The position numbers were made by a program, and so were the translations under genes. The notes under the pieces were generated by a model. It searched no databases, was not told where the DNA came from, and worked only from the letters and a program-made list of their open reading frames with translations. From Lentinus brumalis (Eukaryota > Basidiomycota > Agaricomycetes > Polyporales > Polyporaceae), in the NCBI GenBank assembly GCA_001792895.1, contig MARA01000010.1:1240001-1304000 (forward strand): a stretch of 64,000 bases of DNA. Direction: 5' to 3'. Shown one piece after another: positions 10,990-22,441 of this stretch; the first letter of the stretch is position 1; each line of letters starts with the position of its first letter.

Positions 10990-11240
10990 TTCTGTACTAC
11001 CTTTGGTCAGCTGAAAGGTGTTCATAAGCATGACTCGGTGACTGTGCAAGCGAACTGCTGGCGAATGCGGCGGGAGGACGGCGAACAGAGTCCCCCACTG
11101 GACTTGCAGGCTCACTGGGTCAGATATTATCTCCGTTTGAAGAATTTGTGTCGCCGACCTGGTCAGTCATGTCTGCTAGCAGTGGAAACACCGCAACTTG
11201 ACCGAGGGTGCCTTCGACTGACCGCCAGCTGTTAGTAACA
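10990..11240 (+). pseudogene. Probable decayed DPBB relic
   Basis: Scattered words match DPBB exons 2 and 3 in the right order: TGTACTACC near 10993, GCGAACTGCTGGCG near 11050 (shared with gene E exon 2) and GAGGGTGCCTTCGA near 11204 (exon 3). The distance between the last two words is close to that in gene B. Stops and indels abolish any reading frame. It lies where a mirror copy of gene E would be expected. This is a by-eye similarity, so confidence is modest. Confidence 0.4.
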
Positions 11241-11564
11241 GTGGGTTCTTCAAGTTTTGCTGACTGTCCATGTTTCATACGCTTTGATGATCTCCAAGCG
11301 CAGTCCTGGTAGACTATCCAGTGTTCACATGCTGTGACGGTGCCATTTGTATAGGATACAGCTATGATGCCTGCCTGACAGGAATCGTAGAGACACATGT
11401 GCCGCGAGAACGACAAGGTCAGCAAATCGCTGCCATCATCCATCCAGTCGATCGTGACACACCTCTGCATATTCCCCTTCCGAGTAACGAATTATCCATG
11501 CAGCCTTGTATTAGCCTGCAACAAAGGCTGCGCAGGAAGGCTGTTCCTACTATGGAGGATCGGC

Positions 11565-11577
11565 GGGGGGGGGGGGG
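11565..11577 (+). repeat. 13-nt G homopolymer
   Basis: An uninterrupted run of 13 G in non-coding sequence. It could form a G-rich structure, and its exact length is likely unreliable in the assembly. Confidence 0.8.
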
Positions 11578-11686
11578 CAATTGCCTGCAAGTGAGGGGGT
11601 TCAGTAACGGCCAACACGCTCGCGAATACTGTGATGGGCGTGATTGTGCTCACGAGTAGTCAGAAGACAGACTCCATGCACACTGG

Positions 11687-12021
11687 TTACAGCGCCTGCA
11701 TTACGTCTGCGAGCTCTTGCACAGTGCCTTCTGGTACTGTCCCAGAAAACGTGTTGAGCTTGGTTCCCGCGCGCTGAACAATTTAAAGGATAGGTCGGCA
11801 TCGGAATCCGCGCGACTTCAACGACGAACGCGTACCTGCTGGTCCAGCATCTGCACCTTTGCGAATTCATCGTTAATTCGCGCGGTGACGTCCGCAGCTT
11901 GTTCTCTCGTTATACGCTGTCGCGCTTTTACCATCTTCTTCGCAGCCTGCTTTGCGGAAGCCTGGCGGGCGTCTTTCGGGGCCCCATTAGACTTGGAGCG
12001 TTTCTTCTGTTGCTTTGGCAT
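11687..12021 (-). CDS. Small basic predicted coiled-coil protein (90 aa), unrecognised
   Basis: Two exons (12021-11836 and 11773-11687) join in phase across a 62-nt intron. The protein begins MPKQQKKRSKSNGAPK, is strongly basic for about 40 residues, then forms a helical stretch (TARINDEFAKVQMLDQQ) and ends in a short acidic tail (VPEGTVQELADVMQAL). Lysine/arginine richness suggests a nuclear or nucleic-acid-associated location. I do not recognise a family. It is divergent from YSH1, 248 bp apart, so the two probably share a promoter region. The splice model and codon pattern support a real gene. Confidence 0.6.
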
Positions 12022-12269
12022 ATGTACGTGGCTTCAGAGCATCTGAGGGCTCGGGCGGTGGCTGAGAAGTCTATGTAGTGCGTGATATGATAAAAACTTC
12101 AAGATGCGGACTCGGAGGACGGAAGAAGCCAGTGGGCGCTTCCCGGACCCAAGGCGCTGCGCTGAGGCATACGCAGGCGGTCGTAACTTGTCCTCTCCCT
12201 TCACCTCGTTACCACCCTACTAACGGCTGCTTTCTCTGGTCTGGGTGTCGACCTGCTGGTTCTGCTGCT

Positions 12270-15200
12270 ATGTCTGACGTACCAAAGCTGCGCATCACGC
12301 TTCTTGGGGCCGGACAGGAGGTCGGACGGTCTTGTTGCGTTTTGCAGTACCGTGGTCGGACAATCGTGTGCGATGCTGGAGTGCACCCGGCGTACAGTGG
12401 AATTGCATCCCTTCCATTCGTGGATGACCTGGACTGGAGTACGGTGGACGTTCTGCTAATTACTCAGTACGTCTTGTCGACATCTCGATACTGCATAACA
12501 TTGACCGGCCTCCAGTTTCCACCTCGACCATGCCGCAGCGCTGACGTACATCATGGAGAAGGTACGTTATTCCGAGAGTGAAGCTCAACTCAGGAGTGCT
12601 CATTGGTATAAGACGAACTTCCGGGATGGCAAGGGCAAAGTTTACATGACGCACCCTACGAAAGCCTTACACAAGTTCATGATGCAGGACTTCGTCCGCA
12701 TGAGGTGCGTGCATGCACTTATGACCGAACACTTCGTCTGAGCGGTGTTTCAGCGGGTCTTCCTCCGACACGCTGTTCACCCCACTCGAGATGTCCATGT
12801 CGCTCGCCTCCATCATCCCGGTATCCGCCCATCAAGTAATCACTCCTTGCCCCGGTGTGACCTTCACTCCCTATCATGCAGGTCACGTTCTGGGTGCCTG
12901 TATGTTTCTCATCGACATCGCTGGCTTGAAGATCTTGTACACTGGCGACTACTCTCGGGAGGAAGATCGGCACCTTGTCAAGGCTGAGGTGCCCCCTGTG
13001 CACCCGGACGTCCTCATTGTGGAAAGCACGTACGGAGTACAGAGCCATGAGCCAAGAGACGACAAGGAGGCACGTTTCACTAGTTTGGTTCACTCCATCA
13101 TCCGGCGCGGAGGCCACGTCCTGCTGCCGACGTTTGCCCTAGGACGAGCGCAGGAACTCCTACTCATTTTGGATGAATACTGGTCGAAGCATCCCGACCT
13201 CCACAACGTGCCTATATACTATGCATCTAGTCTGGCTCGCAAGTGCATGGCTGTGTATCAGACGTACATCCACACAATGAACGCAAATGTCAGGACACGT
13301 TTCGCCAAGCGCGACAACCCCTTCGTATTCCAGTATGTCCCTGTCCGTCATGCCTTAGTGTAGACTGACATCGGTCGCCCAGGCACATCACCAATGTTCC
13401 TTCTACACGAGGTTGGGAGCGCAAAATCGCTGATGGTCCTCCGTGTGTTGTCCTGGCATCACCAGGCTTCATGAACAACGGGCCTAGTCGAGAACTCCTG
13501 GAACTCTGGGCGCCAGACTCTAGAAATGGTCTTATTGTGACAGGATATTCCGTCGAGGGCACGATGGCGAGGGTGAGTCAATACCATCAGGACCTACCGG
13601 TATTCGTCGTGTACCCATCTGTCCGTGTTGTATGTACAATGCGAAGCAATGGTCATCTCCTTTTCTCTCACTCCTCTCGTCCGCATGGTCCGTCTACTTG
13701 TGAGAGTGAGTTGATGTTCATACCTTTTCCCTCTTTTCCCTTAGGAAATCCTCATCGAGCCGGAAGAGATCACTGGTGTGAAGGGCAACACGATACCGAG
13801 AAAGATCTCAGTCGACTACATCTCGTTCAGCGCGCACGTCGACTACTCGCAAAACTCTGAGTTTATGGAGCTCGTCAAGCCACAACACATCGTGAGTTCT
13901 ACCCACTCATCTGAACATTGACTCGACCGCTCACGATATCCCAGGTGCTTGTGCACGGCGAGGCGACTGGCATGGGTCGGCTAAAAGCAGCCATGCAGGA
14001 CCGGTATAAGAGTCGTGACGAAGAAGTCAAGATCCATACGCCGCGAAACCTGGAGACGCTAGAGTTGACGTTCCGGAGCGAGCGCGTGGCGAAGGTGCGT
14101 CCCATCCTCGGTTGCAGCGCTAGATGTTATTCTTACGCCGCACACAACGCAAAGGCGATCGGTACTCTTGCGGCGAAGCCTCCCCAGCCGAACGATGTAA
14201 TCTCCGGCCTGCTGGTGTCGAAGGACTATTCGTACACGTTGCTGGATCCGCGAGACCTCCGTGACTTTGCGGGCTTGACGACGTGTGTGGTCACCCAGCG
14301 GCAGAAGGTCGCGCTTGGTGTCGGCTGGGATCTTGTGAGGTGGCACCTGGAGGGTATGTTCGGGCAGATCGAAGAGGGCCTCGACAAGGATGGTATTCCT
14401 ACCATGAGGGTACGTACTGGTATTGCACGATGATGGCAGCGCTACTCACTATCTGCGCAGGTGATGGGCGCAGTGGACATCAAGCTATCCGAGGAGCAAG
14501 AACTCACGCTGGAATGGGACTCGAGTGCGAGTAACGACATGATTGCAGACTCCACCCTGGCCTTGATCAACGGCATCGACAAAAGCCCTGCCTCCGTAAA
14601 ACGTAAGTCCTCAGATCACTTGTTGTCAAAGACCCTCTGACTGATGTTCGTCCACAGTGACAACGCATCCACACACACATGACCACGTCCCGAAGCACCC
14701 ACACCCACACGCGGACCTCGCGGACGAGTGTGCTGAACGGATGCGGATACAACGGCTAGCGTGGTTCCTTGAAGCGCACTTCGGTGAAGTCGAGCTACAC
14801 ATGCCCGAGGAAGGAGACGAGATGGAGCAGGGCGAGGATGCGCATGAGCCATCGCTGCTTGTCACGCTGGACGAGGCGGACGCTGTCATCAACCTCCTCT
14901 CAATGGTGAGTCTCCAGTGCTGAGCTAGCCAGCAAGTCTGACGTGCGACGGCGAACAGACCGTAACAAGCTCGAGCGAGTCGCTGAGGCGGCGCGTCGAG
15001 GCTGTGTTAGACATGGCCGTCTCGACCGTCAGCTCGTTGAGCGAGGCGTTCACGGCGGGCGTGTCGCTACAGGTGGAGGAGCCTGCCCCGGGCGGGGAGG
15101 GCGTCAAAGAGAAGTCCGGCTCTCCAACACTGCCGTCAATACCGGAGGACATCAAGGAGGGCCAGACGGATGTCTCCATGGAGGACGCGTCGAAGTCAGC

Positions 15201-15315
15201 GGCAGACAAGGACGGTGCTGGCGCGGCTGGGGAGGACGGGGCGGATGGCCACGAGGAGGACGGTGATGACGATGATGAAGACGATGACGATGCTATTCTC
15301 GCGGTGCATGATTAG
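12270..15315 (+). CDS. YSH1: YSH1/CPSF73 endoribonuclease of the pre-mRNA 3'-end processing complex (800 aa)
   Basis: Eleven exons (2,403 nt) give 800 aa. Ysh1/CPSF73 is the zinc-dependent endonuclease that cuts pre-mRNA before polyadenylation in the nuclear cleavage and polyadenylation factor. The metallo-beta-lactamase fold starts [16 protein letters not shown]. The HFHLDH zinc motif is split across an intron (12466/12516), followed by [19 protein letters not shown] and VESTYG. The beta-CASP domain carries [31 protein letters not shown] and [10 protein letters not shown], and motif C is [10 protein letters not shown]. The C-terminal CPSF73-100 domain contains a histidine-rich insert ([18 protein letters not shown]) and ends in an acidic Asp/Glu run. 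Start at 12270 is the first ATG before the conserved core. All exon phases agree. Confidence 0.95.
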
Positions 15316-15546
15316 ACGGACCTCTAGTGTGTTTCCATGATTCTCTAGCTTTCCAGCCCTGTATCGCTATGTAGCACTGTACGCTTGATGCACCAGATTC
15401 CGCGACTCTAGTCCCCTGTGCGAGTGCTTGCTCTAGACGACACGTCAAAGATTCCGTGTCTTCATACGCTTATAAAGTCCTTATAGATACTACATGACAG
15501 GGTTACAGCCGCTTCACAAACAACAAGCATGGTGCCCCTCCTCAAC

Positions 15547-17582
15547 CTAGGAAATGAGTGCGGCGATCTCATTCGGAATGGTGGGTCGCTTCTTCCACTC
15601 TGCCTCCCATCCAGGAGCAGCACCCTCCTGTCCAGCGATGGCAGGAAGACCGAACACCGCCGTCACCAGCCAAATATCGCCCTGCTGCACCTCGTGCTCA
15701 TCCAGAAGCGCAGGCATGACAGCGCGCGGCACCATCAGGTTCGTGTTCGCGTCCGTACGCATGGCCCGACCCTTCCTGCTCGGCCGCTCACGCAGCTCTA
15801 CAATACCCGACACTCCTGCCTTGGACGCTGCGCGAGCCTCGCTCCCATTCTCGAGCGTGCCGTACTCCTCGCCCGTAGATGGTTCAAGCGCGCGGTCGTC
15901 CTTCCGTTGGCCGTAAATCGCCCAACCACCCTCTGCCGAAAGCAACTTCCTGCCAGACTTGATGCGGTGAATGCGAAGATGCCAGAGGGGCACGTCCGGG
16001 GTGGGCGGGACGAGCCATGTCTCGACGGAAACGTCTGACCACGGATACCACATCGAGTGCAACCACTTGCCATCCTCGATCCGCGCCTCCTTGGTCTCGC
16101 GGCGCAGCTTCCAGGTCTCCCCATTGTCTTCGCTCAGCGCGAGCGCGCTGTCGCCACCAAGTTCCTCGAGCGTGAGCGAGCCAACGGGGACGCTGTATCC
16201 GAACGCGGACGAGTACGCAAACTTGCCGTACTTGGCCGCACTCTGCTTGACCGGGTACGAGCACTGCTGGCCCGAGGACAGGATGTACGTGTGCCCGCCC
16301 AGATTCGTCGCGATGTGCAGCGGTTTGTAGAGCGGTTTGACAGTATTCCGGAGTACGACGGGATATGGCTCTTCTGGTGACGCCCAGAAGGGGTGCGTCT
16401 CGGGCAGAGCGAGCGCGACGAAGGATTTGCAGAACCAATACGGGCTGCCGGGAGAGTTGTAGTTCTCCGTCATGTTGTGGTTGGGGTAGCAGTATCCGAT
16501 AGTGAAGGTGCCGTCGTTGTTGTATGCGCCGGGCTGGCGAGCCCAGTAGCGTAGGTTTCGGAGCTGAAGGCCCTTGACGGCGCCCCATGTCAAAGGGGCC
16601 GGGGGTTCAACGTCGGCGAAGGCGAGGGCGCCCCAGAAGGACGACATAGCGGCGCGATAAGTCAAGCTTCTGCCAAAGGGGATGGCACGACCTGTGAACT
16701 GTAAGCGATATACTGAGATCTGTCGAGGGGCAAGTGTCTCACCTTCCTCGTCGAAGTAATGGACAAAGTCCAAGGCGAACTGGCGCGCACGGTTCCTGAA
16801 CTCCTCGCACCGAGTAGGGTCTTCTTTCTGCGCCAACTTGGAATATGCCAGCTGAGCGAACTGGATGGCAAACGAAGAAGAGTAGTAGTCGAGTTGGACG
16901 ACGCCCTCAGGCCCATCCCGCGACCAACCGTCCCCGATGTAGAACGTATCGAGATGATCCATATCCGCTTTCATGCGCTTGAGGTCGGCCTTCGGAGAGC
17001 CTACTTTGGACAGACCAAGGTTGGCGAAGACCTTGAGTCTTCTGTCAGTGTCCACGTCATGGGTGTCGCATGCGAGATCATGGCAATTGGCGAACTTACG
17101 CGGAACCACAGCCAATTAGTATTGGGCATTTCCTTGTCGTTCATGCCGCCCAGCCACGCCTCGAGGTGACGCTTGCCTTCGTCCGGGAGAGGGTCCCACA
17201 GGTGCTCGCGAGCCACGGAGAGAGCGAAGCCGATCGCGGAGCACTCGACCATACGTTGGTCCTTGTCACGCATGTCGCCCCAAAACTCTTCGTGATCTGG
17301 ATTTGTGCCATTGTCGAATCCTCGTATCCATCTCTCGACACCCGGATATGAGCCTCCCCCGGCGAGTAACGAGGCGAGCCCCCATATAGGCCGTGAAAAC
17401 CCTTCAAGGTGCGCCGCGGTCTCATCGAAGTGGGTGCCGGTGAATCCAAGGTGAATGCGAGCGCCTCCGGGAGAAGTGTGTGGAGCGAGAGGGTCGAGGA
17501 GACCGACGAGATATTGCGCGAGGTCCGCCTTGGTCTCGATCGGGTTGGAGGCGAAGGGTGTAGTGTATGCGAAGGACGACAT
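15547..17582 (-). CDS. DUF2264 domain protein (638 aa)
   Basis: Three exons (17582-17100, 17031-16743, 16691-15547) give 638 aa. This is a full-length DUF2264 protein: [19 protein letters not shown] and [11 protein letters not shown] near the N-terminus, [20 protein letters not shown], and [15 protein letters not shown] are recognisable family motifs. The domain folds as an alpha-helical barrel related to polysaccharide-processing enzymes and is common in fungi and bacteria, but no reaction is established that I can cite. There is no signal peptide, so it is probably cytosolic. It is convergent with YSH1 (231 bp between stops) and divergent from the RING gene (about 400 bp). Confidence 0.9.
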
Positions 17583-17985
17583 CGCGGTGCAACAAGGAGT
17601 ATACAGGTTCCGCCATCGTTCGCGAGTTATAAGGCATAGAGAGGCGGTCAGGAGCTCGAGCGACCGGACCGCGACCTATTGCAAGAACGGTCCGAGATGT
17701 CTCCGGCACGCTTTATCGATCCTGGTGCAGGAAAGCAGATCATCACCGGCACAGATATCGGCTTGGCGGTCGCATGTTTACAAGTCCTGCGTCGACTCGC
17801 AAGCCTGGAAGCGTCGAGAGTAAGTAAGTACATGGCATCCACCCTCAGGCGCCAAAGGGAGGCGGTGAGTATACGCTTGTGGGTGCACCGGCAATCACCG
17901 GTCCGAGGGAGCCCACACGGACTTGGCAATCGACTTGCTCCTGCCCACCCTCCGTCCGCCGGCACCCACAGCCTGACTGCCTGAC

Positions 17986-19785
17986 ATGGCATCGTACATC
18001 TATGTGGACACACCCAATGTGAACCTCGTAAGTCCTTGATCTTCCGGCGCGCAACAGTCTTCTCATCAAGGACATGCATCCAGAGTTGTTGCATCTGCCG
18101 GTATGTGCCCGCGAGCTTCAGGTTGTTCGATAGCCGTGCTGACCATGCTCTAGATCTCCGTTTGTGGAACCATGCACCACGCGGACGTGTTGTCACACAT
18201 TCTGCTACGAGTGCATCGCACAGGCTATTGCGATCAACCGCCAGTGTCCCATTGACCGAACACCCCTAACACTGCATGACTTGGTACCAGCAGACCCCGT
18301 CATCCGCAACGTATGTCTCAGTTGTGAACCTGTCAATCACCCGTTCATAGCTCATGATATCTCCGGCAGCTGGTCGACGAGTTAATCGTACGCTGTCCTC
18401 AAGAGCATCTAGGCTGTTCCTACACCTGTCAACGCTTGCTTCTCCCCATTCACCTAAGCGAATCTTGTTCATATGTAGAAGTCGGCTGTCCAAAGAGACG
18501 GTGCAACGAACAGGTGTTGAGGAAGGACGTCAAGGAACACTACTGTGCGGAGGATCTATCGGAGGATGTGCAAGCATCTGCCAGTACCAGGGAGCAAACT
18601 CGGCCTAACGTGGATGCTGACAAGAAGAGGGTACGTTCTTCTGGCATCCGAGGATCCTCTTCTCACATCGCAATCTTTTTTTAGGATCACCCATCTGTTG
18701 CTACCTCCGGCGTGACAGCAGAGCCAGCGAGTTTGACCGTAGACCTCACTGCGGAGAACGCCATGTTACGCCTCAGGCTGTCGGCTCTTGAGAGCGTCGT
18801 CCACATCCTTCGCAGCGAGATGTTCGCAGTGAAACATGCGTTGGGACCGTGGTACCAGCCCGACGTGCACCCACAGCTGCTTCCAGAGGATCAGGCCGTA
18901 GACGACGAAGCGTCCTCGGAAGCCTTCGAACGTCAGTTGGCAGAAGAACTTGCTGCACACCCTCCCGGGTCCCTGTCAGACAATCCATCGTCCACGACAT
19001 CCCGAGATCCTACGGACATTGCGTCCTATTTCCCACCTCCCGAGGAAGTCATTCCTGCCTTACCTCCTCGACAGACTCGACATGGTCATACCTCAAGTGT
19101 ACCACGCATACAGCCATCGCAACCGTCACCTCAGGTCCATGGACCGGTATCTCCATTGGGACCATCTGTCCAAGCACCATATGCCAACCCATCGCAGACT
19201 CCGCTATACCCTTCGAGTAGTTTCATCCCACCCGGTCAATCCTCAGGCATGCCATACGTGACAGCAGGATCATCACTCCCCACAACCTCTCCGGCTATCT
19301 CCATCCCTCCTCTAGATCCAACAACGCCTCTTCCCGATACCCTTGCCTCGCTGCATTCATCCCTCGTCACGCTCGCAGGCGCCTTGGGCGCGCTGGCTGC
19401 CACCCGAGGCGCAGAATCACTGCGGACGACTGAGGAGCTGAGAGGTCTGCGCGGAGCCATGCACGGGTTACGCATGCAGGTACGCCTTGTCACTCTATCT
19501 ATCGAGTGTTTGTTGTATGTGAGTTCTGACTGTTGATGACGACACTGATAAATACTTGCCCAGGTTCACGACATTCTCACGTCTCGCACACATCTGGCAG
19601 GTACATCAGGGACGTCAGGGAACGGCCACGGAGATAGCAGCGATACTCCAACGTTCAATCTGAACGGACCTGGATGGTTCGGCTACGGCTCGCGTCCGTA
19701 CGGTACATCGTCAGTGCACGCCCCTACCTCTGGTCCATTCGGCATACCCCACGCTCCGCCTCCCACGAACACCCCGAAGCTGTGA
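17986..19785 (+). CDS. RING-type E3 ubiquitin ligase with TRAF-like zinc region (497 aa)
   Basis: Six exons: 17986-18027, 18084-18100, 18154-18310, 18370-18630, 18685-19479, 19564-19785 (1,494 nt). The C3HC4 RING is assembled from exons 2 and 3: CCICRSPFVEPC, CCHTFCYECI and CPIDRTPL. The first cysteine pair is encoded by a 17-nt microexon. Exon 4 has a TRAF-type Cys/His spacing (RCPQEHLGCSYTC, GCPKRRCNEQVLRKDVKEHYC). A helical segment follows (LTAENAMLRLRLSALESVVH), then a long Pro/Ser-rich disordered tail. The family transfers ubiquitin from E2 enzymes; the target here is unknown. If the microexon is missed the RING loses two zinc ligands, which automatic annotation could easily do. Confidence 0.8.
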
Positions 19786-22441
19786 GAGAGCCTGTCCGTC
19801 AAACACATACATATCAATCGCGGCGACGGGTAGCCGCAGCATCCCTTATGGACAAATATCCCGCACCTCATACGATCGTTCACGAGGCCCACGCAGACCT
19901 CACGAAACCCACGCATATCCATTATCTCCACGACCAGCGCGATGGCTCCCCTAGCAATTCAGACACTCAGACACCAGCGCCCACAGGCCGCCCGCTTCAC
20001 CTTCATTTATCACACCTCGCAATCTGGCTCCGGCCCTCTTCGCCCCGTGCGCACGTCAGGTCAGACTCTACTTCTCCAGCTTGATTGTGATACGCCAGCT
20101 GGAGCCCTGAGAAGGCTAGCGTCCTTTCTCGTGCTCTCTGCGCCCGTCTAACCCCCATGAGTCCCTCGCCTGATGTCCGAAAAGCCCTAAAGTGTACCCG
20201 TGTCCATGGCCGCATCATCCCGGTGCTCCTGAGCCTGCTCGACGCCTTCCCCGCAACACGCTCGTTCGCTGGATTCGAGAAGTTAGAACGCATGTCCGGA
20301 GGTGGGTGCCGTCCGATATCTGCGGACCTCGCGGCTGCCTGCCCTCCCCATACGTTTCAGCTGGCAGTGGGCACCACATCCGGTGACGACAGAACTGCGG
20401 GTCACTGGGACGGGCAGTGGTCCTAGGTGGTCGCGGCACCGCCATGTCCGTCGCGGTCCCAGGCGGCGAGAGACGGGCTGCTCTGCAGCCTGCAGGACCG
20501 TCATCAAACGTGCCAGCTTAAGCCCCGCGGTACTCCCCGTCGTGCCTGGGCCTGAAGCTGAAGCCTGAGCCAGTGCGTTCGTCTGCAAATTGGCAACTGC
20601 CACCAACTCTATCATCCGCCTCGCTCCGCGCCTTGCTGATCATTTTTGTGTTTTTCAATGTGCGCGAAGGTTTGCGCGGCGGCGCTCGCCCTCGACGGAG
20701 TTTTTGATCGCGGAAGGCAATGCACCGTCGCGCGCACGGACGCAGATCCCGCACGTCATTCGTCGATTCCCCTTCCTCCTGTCGCTGTCAGTGTCGGTCG
20801 CTCGACGCTCGACGCTCGTGTCGCTACTGAGAAGCTCTGGGTGCATGCGGGGTCAGGACTCAGGAAGGGTGGGGTTGTACGTTACGGTGCTCTACTGTGG
20901 CCCGACGGATGCAATGGTTGTATACAGAGTCTAGAGCAGCGGTTGCGCAATCCGGGGCGCTCGCCGCGAGTCGCTATGTTGTTGCTCGGATGTCGACATA
21001 AGAATGCCAAGCTCTCAAGCATGTCACGCGCAGAAGAATCCAGCCAAACTGCTGCAGTTCTGATTGATAACGTCGAATGTACACTATGTACAGGACCCGG
21101 GGATACAGTGTATGTACAGAGGGAGCCGCGTCCGCGCGAGCCTTGACCGGCACCAGCCACCATAATCTGCGAGGCAGGGCGGGGTGCGGGGTTTGCGGGA
21201 GGAGCGGGGAATTATGGACACGGGGACATCATGTCGCCCGGCGTGTATATGGACAGTACGAAGCACCATCGTGCCAAGGAGAGTCGAGACCAGGGATAAG
21301 GTTGCAAGGTCAAATATGAAGATCAGGGGGAACCGAGCCAAGGAGGGAGGGGTTCTGAAGGATAGGAACCAGGATCGACAGATACGAACGGCGATCCCTG
21401 GGCGGTGCAGGCCAAAGAGGGTGGCAGACTGCCAGGTGCGCAGTGCTGGCAGTCGATGGGGAGATGGGAGATGGCGAACGCCTGATCGACGGACGGATGG
21501 GAACGACCGTCGGGAGGGAGAGGGATGGGTGGGAGGGGATCGACGGATGAGGCAGTGGGCAGCGGACACTATACAGATCCTACAGTATGTTAACGCATTG
21601 GCGACGACATGATCGTATCACCTGAGCAGCAGGCAGGACGGGGACGGGGTTGCGGGCGACGACAGTCACAACAGCATGCCGGGCAACGAACGAATTCGAA
21701 CGGGCGAACGAGCGACGGTCGGGGGCGGACAGAGCCACCGAAACATGACAGCCGGAGACGCGAACTACTAATGAAGAATAAGTGTAGGGCGATTGCACGA
21801 GCCGGGACCGGAACCAGGGGAACGTAGCGAACGACCATGATGGGTGATACTAGGTGTACACGGAGTGAGAAGGTGTATCGTATGGAAAAGGATATGTTAC
21901 GGATGTAAATAGCGAAAATGAGATGAAGCTACGGATACGGGGCGAGAAGCACGCCGTAGAAAGAGAGGTCCGTGTGATTGTGCGAAGGCCGTATACCGCG
22001 GGAAAGGAAAGGTAGAGACGGTTGAATAGAGTGCAAGGCCAGTGTGGGGATGGGGACGAGATGTGCTCCAAACGAGCGGCCGTGGGATGGAGAGGGCGTG
22101 CAGTGGCGAGAGCGACGACAATTAAGAGCAAATGTAGCTATGCGAGGACTAGACGTAGAGTGCATGCGAGACCAAGAGGGACGACGGCGGGCGTACAGAC
22201 AGACAGACAGACAGACCAGACGACGGACGGACAACAACATCGCACACGCGACAGAGTACACGGAGATACGATAGCGGGCGGTGCGGGGTGGTGGTACAAG
22301 CAGGGGCACAGACACGCTCTTCAGCGGGCCCGAAGCGCGATGCGCCGAGGAGAGCGACCAGCTCAAGAACTTGGAATCGACGCAGGGCGGCGACATGTCG
22401 CCGCGCGCACGGAGACGATGCAGGCTAGAGCCTTTCTCGTA
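19786..22441. other. Long intergenic region between RING and homeobox genes
   Basis: No gene supported in about 2.65 kb. Both flanking genes converge here, so parts are their 3' untranslated regions. Open frames are short or low in complexity. A GACA microsatellite lies near 22194. Confidence 0.45.
22194..22218 (+). repeat. GACA tetranucleotide microsatellite
   Basis: About five tandem copies of ACAG/GACA in the 3' flank of the homeobox gene. Confidence 0.7.

Larger units (their letters stand above)
10466..11686. other. Inner flank of the left arm; no intact gene
   Basis: About 1.2 kb without a supported open gene. It contains a possible DPBB relic (about 10990-11240) and a 13-G run, listed separately. 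The remaining open frames look random. Confidence 0.45.
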
